A stretch of 64,000 bases of DNA, taken from NCBI GenBank assembly GCA_027186245.1, contig CP114492.1, forward strand, positions 5,034,501 through 5,098,500, read 5' to 3'. A model generated the notes under the pieces. It had not been told where the DNA came from. It worked only from the letters and a program-made list of their open reading frames with translations, and searched no databases. The stretch comes from Coriaria nepalensis. Its lineage: Eukaryota > Streptophyta > Magnoliopsida > Cucurbitales > Coriariaceae. The translations under genes and the position numbers were made by a program. Positions 59,340 through 64,000 of the stretch are shown piece after piece (the first letter of the stretch is position 1; each line of letters begins with the position of its first letter).

Positions 59340-59612
59340 TATATTTAAATATGATACTAATAAAAGCCATTGTGTATATAAAAGTTTTTTAGTGACATTT
59401 ATATGAATCACATATACTGAATGTTGGTCACATGACCATCATTTGCACCTTAATATTATGGCAAGAACGCTTCTCACGGAAAAATTGTATGCTATTTTAC
59501 GTCAGCTAAATGTAACTAAAATATATAAATCATTTTCACTTTTGAGAAAAATTGACGACTCTTGCGATTGTGACGCACAAAAAACGTCATAACTACCATA
59601 ATTTCTTATAGT
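59340..59612. mobile_element. CACTA-type transposon end (short fragment)
   Basis: Read on the minus strand from 59612 the sequence begins CACTATAAGAAATTATGGTA followed by GTTATGACG, the typical terminus of plant CACTA elements, which start CACTA followed by an AAGAAA-type tract. The opposite CACTA end was not found; the 59340 boundary is approximate. It sits between copia B gag and PIF/Harbinger element 3. Confidence 0.55.
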
Positions 59613-59629
59613 GTCAGGAATATCGGCGT

Positions 59630-60109
59630 TTCAGGGGATTGGAGCCAAAGTTCAAAGTTGAGAAGATACCTATATGCTTCTACAAAGAAGGAAGATCGGG
59701 CCGTGTAATTAGACTGCTAACAGGAGGATCAAATTCATGGCCTAAACCACCGAGAATGTAGGTGAGGAGATCGCCCATTGAGAGGAGATGACCAATCGCA
59801 GCTAAGGTATCGCTTTATGACCATAAATTGAAAATATTAGGTGATTGATTTTGATCCCTTCGTGGTAGATTCTAAGGTGACTTTGATTTGCTGAGCATGT
59901 GTGTTGGACTATGTAGAGAACATGGTGGCAAGAGCAGTTATATAGTTTTGGAGGAGGAGAGGCCGACAACGGTCGGGAGTACTTCAATGCTAATGGTAGA
60001 AGTGAGGGCAGAGAGGATCAATTTGATCTTGTTGGTACCAATTTTCGTACGCAGGATATGGTTTTGGTACCTAATCACTTGTCATGGGAAGAAAATGAGA
60101 GGGTGCTAG
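59630..60109 (-). pseudogene. copia B gag, C-terminal half
   Basis: Minus strand: LAAIGHLLSMGDLLTYILGG, LGHEFDPPVSSLITRPDLPS (59810-59690), then a stop in place of a sense codon and NFGSNPLKRRYS. This is the copia gag block (DxLAAIGxPVSDxDLVxYILxGLGxEYDP) in the orientation of element B. It continues from the gag N-terminus at 62562-62149, from which it is separated by the LTR-like insertion at 60110-62148. Confidence 0.8.
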
Positions 60110-62148
60110 AATTGAATCAACAATATGAAAGTATAATGCCCATAAGCCAATTTGATTTAACCCGGTCAAATACTTTTGAGAATTAATTTTAAATTGTATT
60201 AATCATCAACATAATGGAATGCATAACATTTAATAGAGCATATAATAATATGTCATGATATTATTAAGTTTAAAATAGTAATTTGCATGCATGATTAATA
60301 GCATGACATACTTGACAGATTTTCGAGTCTTAGACATGCATTTCGAATCATGATGGAGGTCATGCTTTGTGAGATCCAAGTTAACTTAAGCCTAAGATCT
60401 AAATTGTTCATAATGATAGGATTATCATAATGAGGTAATGACAATCTAGAGAAATTATTATATGTGCCATCATTTTTGGGAGAAGAATGATATTCTCATT
60501 ATTATTGGTATTAGAGAATATCAATATAGACATGTAAGTGATTAATATAGACTTAATCACTTAATGTGATCACTTGAAAATTTTCATTGATAACAAGATT
60601 TGTCTGTTGATTATGGTACTTGTAATTTTCAAACTTGAGATCACCACAGTACTTCTGTATGAAATATTATGCTTTGATATCATTCAATACGGCCCTAACC
60701 AAAGGTTACTAAAAGAAGAACCGTTAGGCATGTATTTTGGTATGAAAAGTCTATAGGGTGATGGGATTCATCACCTCTATATTAAGAGGAAAAATGTTCT
60801 ATGAATTATATATCTTATTCAATGAAGAAAATCTTTGCACAAAGTAGTATGATATGAACATATTCTGTAAATTCATTGTCTAGTTGCATAAGTGATCATA
60901 TGATTTATAAGGATAATCTAATAGGGTTTAATAGGGTTTAATAGTTAAGCATTTAGAACCATAAATAGATGAAAAGATTAATCTAGTACGATAATAGTCA
61001 TCTATGGTTCTTGTTGAGGTTCTTGATACTTCTTATTATAATAGTCATTTAGTGGTCAATGTGAGTCTGGTGGTTTGAGTTAATTAATCATGGAAGATCA
61101 TCATATTAACTATTTGACTTTAAAATATTAAAATAGTTCATTCATTAGAATGGATAAGATTCACAAGTTATTGTGAGGTCTACCTACAAGCGTAATGTAG
61201 AACATATCCGGTCACACATGTAAAGAATTATTGGATTTTAGTTGAATTCTAAATTGGAGAATTTTGAGTCGTTCATAATGAACTTGATTTAAAGAATTAA
61301 ATCATTAATTTATTTAATTTGTTTAATCTAAGTCATTACTATCATATCCAAAGTGTGATTTATATTTAATTTGAAATTAATAATTAATTAGAAAAATATT
61401 AAATTGACAATATAAATTTATTAGATAGAGATTTAATGAATTTAAGAAATATTTTTAGGGTCAAAAGATAATCAGATTAATTATTAAAGTATTAATAGGC
61501 TTAAAAGGATCTAAGTAGAAAGGCAAAAATTAAAGTCCATAGTTTACAAAGTAGAATTAGATAGTAATTTAGAATAATAAAATTTATTTTAGTTAATAAA
61601 ATTTATTTTAGTTTCTGGGAAATGAAAATTAAAATGAATTTCGAAAATTTAAATATAAGTTAAAAATGAATCGGCCTTTGAAGATCTAAGAGAGTATGTC
61701 CCACATATGAGGACTAACTTCCCTACAATTCTTTATTATATCTTCCCACCCACTTCATAGAGAGAGAGTGACTGAGAATCAATCTTGCCATTCCCTGCAT
61801 GACATACTTGAGAGCCTTTTGTCCCAAGAAAAATTTATCTCATCTTTCTTCCCTTTGCTTCTTCTCCAAGGCTTTTTCTCGGGTGTTGAGATTGAACCAA
61901 GAAATCTCTTGAGAGTTGATATCCATATGGATACAAGTTAGAAGCTGGGTGACGATTTGAAATTGATGACGAGGTAGTCATGGTGGCAGCTCTAGGTGGC
62001 CGGCAACATTAAGTAAAAAAAGAAAAAAAAAGGGTGAAGAACCTTCTTGGTTATTAGAGGAGTGAGCATTTAGGTGTAATCTCTTTTCTACTCCCTTCTT
62101 GCTTTCATTTCTATGCATATGATTTATTAGAAATGAGTGAACTAGAAG
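60110..62148 (+). mobile_element. LTR-like dispersed repeat inserted in copia B gag
   Basis: 60120-61380 is collinear with 15776-17110, and 60410-60730 with 15390-15775. The remaining 61400-62148 contains a TATA-poor, CT-rich leader-like region (GAGAGAGAGTGACTGAGAATC, about 61762) and no coding domain. It separates the two halves of copia B gag, so the most economical reading is a solo LTR or LTR-bearing remnant inserted there. Its exact ends and target duplication were not resolved. Confidence 0.55.
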
Positions 62149-62562
62149 TTATGGGATGTTATAAGCATAGCATGCAATCTTTAATCTTGAGCTTTGCGGT
62201 TGAGTTGGATATCCGGATATCAGTTTGTAAAATAATGTTCCGCTCTGGATAGACGAAGACTCATCAACTAACACAATATAATGGAAAACTTGCTGCTCAA
62301 TAAGGTATTGCTTCACTTGGGTTAACCAGAGAAGATAGTTAGTGGCAGTGAGATGGATTTGATTTGTTTGGTTAATTGAGGGAGCAAAATAGGAATAAAG
62401 ATGGGAGGTGCAGCGTTGGTGGAAGAGGTGGCAAGCGCTGGTTTTCCTCCGCGGAGACCGAGGATGGTCGAGTAGGTATATGAAGAAGGAAAAAATTAAA
62501 AAATAAATTAAAAAAGAAGTGGGAAAAAAAGAATAAAGAAAGAATGTAAGGAAAAATGACAT
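62149..62562 (-). pseudogene. copia B gag, N-terminal half
   Basis: Open 137-codon minus-strand frame. After a hydrophobic, Phe-rich start that may be non-coding leader read in frame, it shows QIHLTATNYLLWLTQVKQYL followed by IEQQVF and QSGTLFYKLISGYPTQ, the N-terminal gag signature (L..xNYxxWxxQ). It begins 12 bases after the primer-binding site. The link to the C-terminal half at 60109 is broken by an insertion. Confidence 0.8.
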
Positions 62563-62573
62563 TAGCTTTAATA

Positions 62574-62585
62574 TGCTCTGATACC
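62574..62585 (-). other. primer-binding site of copia B
   Basis: TGGTATCAGAGC on the minus strand, the standard plant retrotransposon site pairing with the 3' end of initiator methionine tRNA, placed between the 5' LTR (62824-62592) and gag. Confidence 0.85.
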
Positions 62586-62916
62586 AAAATAAGAAAGTAA
62601 GTTAATAGAGATTTTTATTATAATTCTTACTCACTCGTCTAGTTAATATTTACAAAGTAAATTATTTAGTGAAATAGTCTATTACAGTTGCATGATATAT
62701 GATTACAAGGTCAAATGTAATAATTATATGAATCCGTTGGCATTGATTATGTTGCCATGTTGTGGTAGAGGCAGATTAGGAAAGGTGCTGAGATGGTTCT
62801 TGCCTTGTGGGTTTATTCTTTACACGTGCTCTATAAATACGTGGTTGTACGTTCAAGCTCGTGTATGTGAATAATAAAATTTACTTTCTCAAATTTCTTT
62901 CTCTCTATTTTTCTAT

Positions 62917-62921
62917 TAGAA
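62917..62921. repeat. target-site duplication of copia A, right
   Basis: TAGAA, equal to 47119-47123, directly after the second piece of the A 3' LTR. Since this end of the LTR does not align base-for-base with the 5' LTR end, the position has an uncertainty of a few bases. Confidence 0.5.
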
Positions 62922-63238
62922 TGAGAACTCTCGAAGGCCGAAAAGCGGCAAGAATGCAATGCACATTGAGATGAAAGGAAATATATATTGACTGCTTCTC
63001 TTAATTAAGCTTATAATGAAAACAAACAAGGTCTTAATTCAGCAAATTAGGATTTATCAACAGGCTCCACATCATGAGGACACATTGCCTAATTCATGCT
63101 CTTTCACAGTTGAATTAGGGAAATAAACCTTCGACCAATCTCAAGTTATGATTGCTTATCCAATTTCATTGGATTAGACAGTAAGTGAAAATATAAATTT
63201 ATTGCATATAGAACTCTTTCTGCAAGTAATTAATTTAA
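62922..63238. other. 3' flank of the BODYGUARD-like gene
   Basis: AT-rich sequence with no repeat or domain recognised; the 3' UTR of the minus-strand gene should lie here. Confidence 0.4.
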
Positions 63239-63563
63239 TTATCCACTTGAGTTCCTCCAAATTTCTTCAAGTTCTCTAGCAAATGACTTCTGTCTCCCGA
63301 CAACAATTGTAATGTGGTCTTTGTTCTCGACCACCTTAACACGTGCACGTGGGATTTTGGCTTGTACATTGAAGCTGCATTCGAGTGCGATGAGCTCATC
63401 ATCTTTGCCATGAAATATATTCACACTGCACTTTAGTTTTTCTTGGACTAAATCTAAGTACTCATCTATCTTCCCCCCACTTCCACATATTACATTGTGT
63501 AGTGTATGCCATGCAGCATTGTGGGTATGGCAGAAGAACCCTTCCATCAAAAACGTCCGTATC
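63239..63563 (-). CDS. BDG-like: BODYGUARD-type alpha/beta hydrolase, last exon (partial gene)
   Basis: The minus strand has a TTATTATAG acceptor followed by an exon of 325 bases ending TGA at 63239. It reads IRTFLMEGFFCHTHNAAWHT, NVICGSGGKIDEYLD, VNIFHGKDDELIALECS, then KIPRARVKVVENKDHITIVV and GRQKSFARELEEIW. That is the C-terminus of plant alpha/beta hydrolases of the BODYGUARD group, extracellular enzymes needed for cuticle formation. It carries the catalytic Asp (GKDDEL) and catalytic His (KDHITIV); the nucleophile Ser would be in an earlier exon beyond the window. The usual Pro after DELI is Ala here. The exon has no lesion. Upstream exons were not seen in 63564-64000, so the intron must extend past the right edge, or this is a stray exon. 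Confidence 0.85.
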
Positions 63564-64000
63564 CTATAATAACAAAATAATTTGTACGAAGTTATTAATA
63601 GATATTTTTAATATCACTATCATGATAAAAAAAAGCTTGAAACATACCAAATTAGCATAAAAAACAAGAAGAAAAGATATTTTGTTATGGTTCATGATAT
63701 TTTACCTTGCGATAAAACATAATTTAATAATATATGTATAGGTATTTTATATAATTATATTTTAAGACTGCAGATAAAATTAAATTTTAATATAATTATA
63801 AATATTAATTTTTATATATCATATTATTTATCATATGATAATACATTTTATAATTATGATGAAATTTAACTTATAATCATGTTACCATAAAATATTTTCA
63901 TACAAAACTTTTTCATATATGTATATTCATTAACATTAGGAATATAATTTGTTATTTACTGCTTTTTTTAATTAAAATTAAGATAAAGCAATTATAATTT
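63564..64000 (-). other. probable intron of the BODYGUARD-like gene
   Basis: Very AT-rich (TATATAATTA-type runs), no open frame, no repeat boundary. It follows the splice acceptor of the last exon directly, which fits an intron running off the edge. Confidence 0.5.

Larger units (their letters stand above)
48293..62824 (-). mobile_element. copia B: minus-strand element nested in A's 3' LTR
   Basis: 5' LTR at 62824-62592 (minus, starting TGTAAAGAATAAACCC) and 3' LTR at 48531-48293 (starting TGTAAAGGACAAACC) are copies of each other: ATATTTACAA, GTTGCATGATATATG, ATTACAAGGTCAAATGTA, AGGCAGATTAG are shared on the plus strand. A Met-tRNA-type primer site TGGTATCAGAGC lies next to the 5' LTR (62585-62574, minus) and a polypurine tract ATTGAGGGG next to the 3' LTR (48541-48533). 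Between them, in order on the minus strand: gag (62562-62149), a later insertion, more gag (60109-59630), later insertions, then pol (51560-48560). No clean target duplication is visible at the A/B junctions. Confidence 0.75.
47124..62916 (+). mobile_element. copia A: plus-strand deletion derivative hosting later insertions
   Basis: 5' LTR 47124-47424; decayed Met-tRNA-type primer site TTATCAAAGCCT at 47425-47436; gag start fused to RNase H; polypurine tract ATTGAGGGGG at 48070-48079; then the 3' LTR in two pieces, 48080-48292 and 62825-62916. The left piece stops after TTAAGAGGTATGC and the right piece resumes CGTGCTCTATAAATACG, which in the 5' LTR is one continuous stretch (TTAAGAGGTCTGCATGCTAT at 47325-47344). 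The two pieces add up to about 305 bases, the length of the 5' LTR. TAGAA flanks both outer ends. The 14.5 kb between the pieces is element B and everything inside it. Confidence 0.75.

Noticed and set aside
1..64000. tRNA, rRNA, CRISPR array, riboswitch
   Set aside because: No cloverleaf with A/B boxes, no rRNA signature and no spacer-repeat array was noticed. The heptamer array has no spacers. tRNA detection by eye is weak, so a scan could still find one.

Overview
This is nuclear DNA from a flowering plant, probably a eudicot. It is AT-rich, its genes are intron-split with GT-AG borders, it carries plant-type transposons of nearly every class, and it holds a long degenerate array related to the plant telomere repeat TTTAGGG. 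No bacterial operon, CRISPR, rRNA or tRNA gene was seen. Everything here comes from reading the sequence and the supplied translations; no database search was run.

Only three host loci look alive or nearly so. (1) 11318-13319 (+) is a complete six-exon CDKB2-type cyclin-dependent kinase of 312 residues. (2) 40061-42759 (+) is a complete three-exon gene for an uncharacterised protein of 515 residues. (3) 63239-63563 (-) is the last exon of a BODYGUARD-type alpha/beta hydrolase that runs off the right edge. A small intact two-exon GRF zinc-finger gene (52300-52825, +) lies inside a DNA transposon. Host debris includes an orphan last exon of a cinnamoyl-CoA-reductase-like SDR (13884-14022, -) and a broken F-box-associated gene (about 43236-43970, -).

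The rest is mostly transposon wreckage. 1-3545: copia pol and LTR (-). 3545-5553: Mutator-like and unclassified repeats. 6114-6492: a MITE. 7840-10160: Ty3/gypsy gag (-). 14080-15360: L1-type LINE (-). 15390-17110: copies of an LTR-like repeat. 17120-18960: RTE-type LINE (-). 18969-22850: gypsy fragments with two LTR-to-reverse-transcriptase deletion copies in tandem. 25990-27260: copia (+). 28425-29240: Mutator-like relic. 29480-35480: a telomere-like array split by a 4.6 kb hAT element. 35490-35740: three hairpins. 44166-44617: a MITE. 45070-46600: copia (+).

The most elaborate structure is at 47119-62921. A plus-strand copia deletion derivative (A), bounded by the 5-bp direct repeat TAGAA, has its 3' LTR split by a minus-strand copia element (B). 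B in turn is interrupted by a tandem run of PIF/Harbinger elements, a CACTA-like end and a long LTR-like repeat. In the PIF/Harbinger run, consecutive elements are separated by one shared TTA. One element carries the GRF gene and another carries a broken DDE transposase.

No gene cluster suggests an unknown pathway. The candidates for something new are the head-to-tail PIF/Harbinger run with its GRF gene, the 31 perfect TTTATGG units inside an old telomere-like array, and the three adjacent hairpins.
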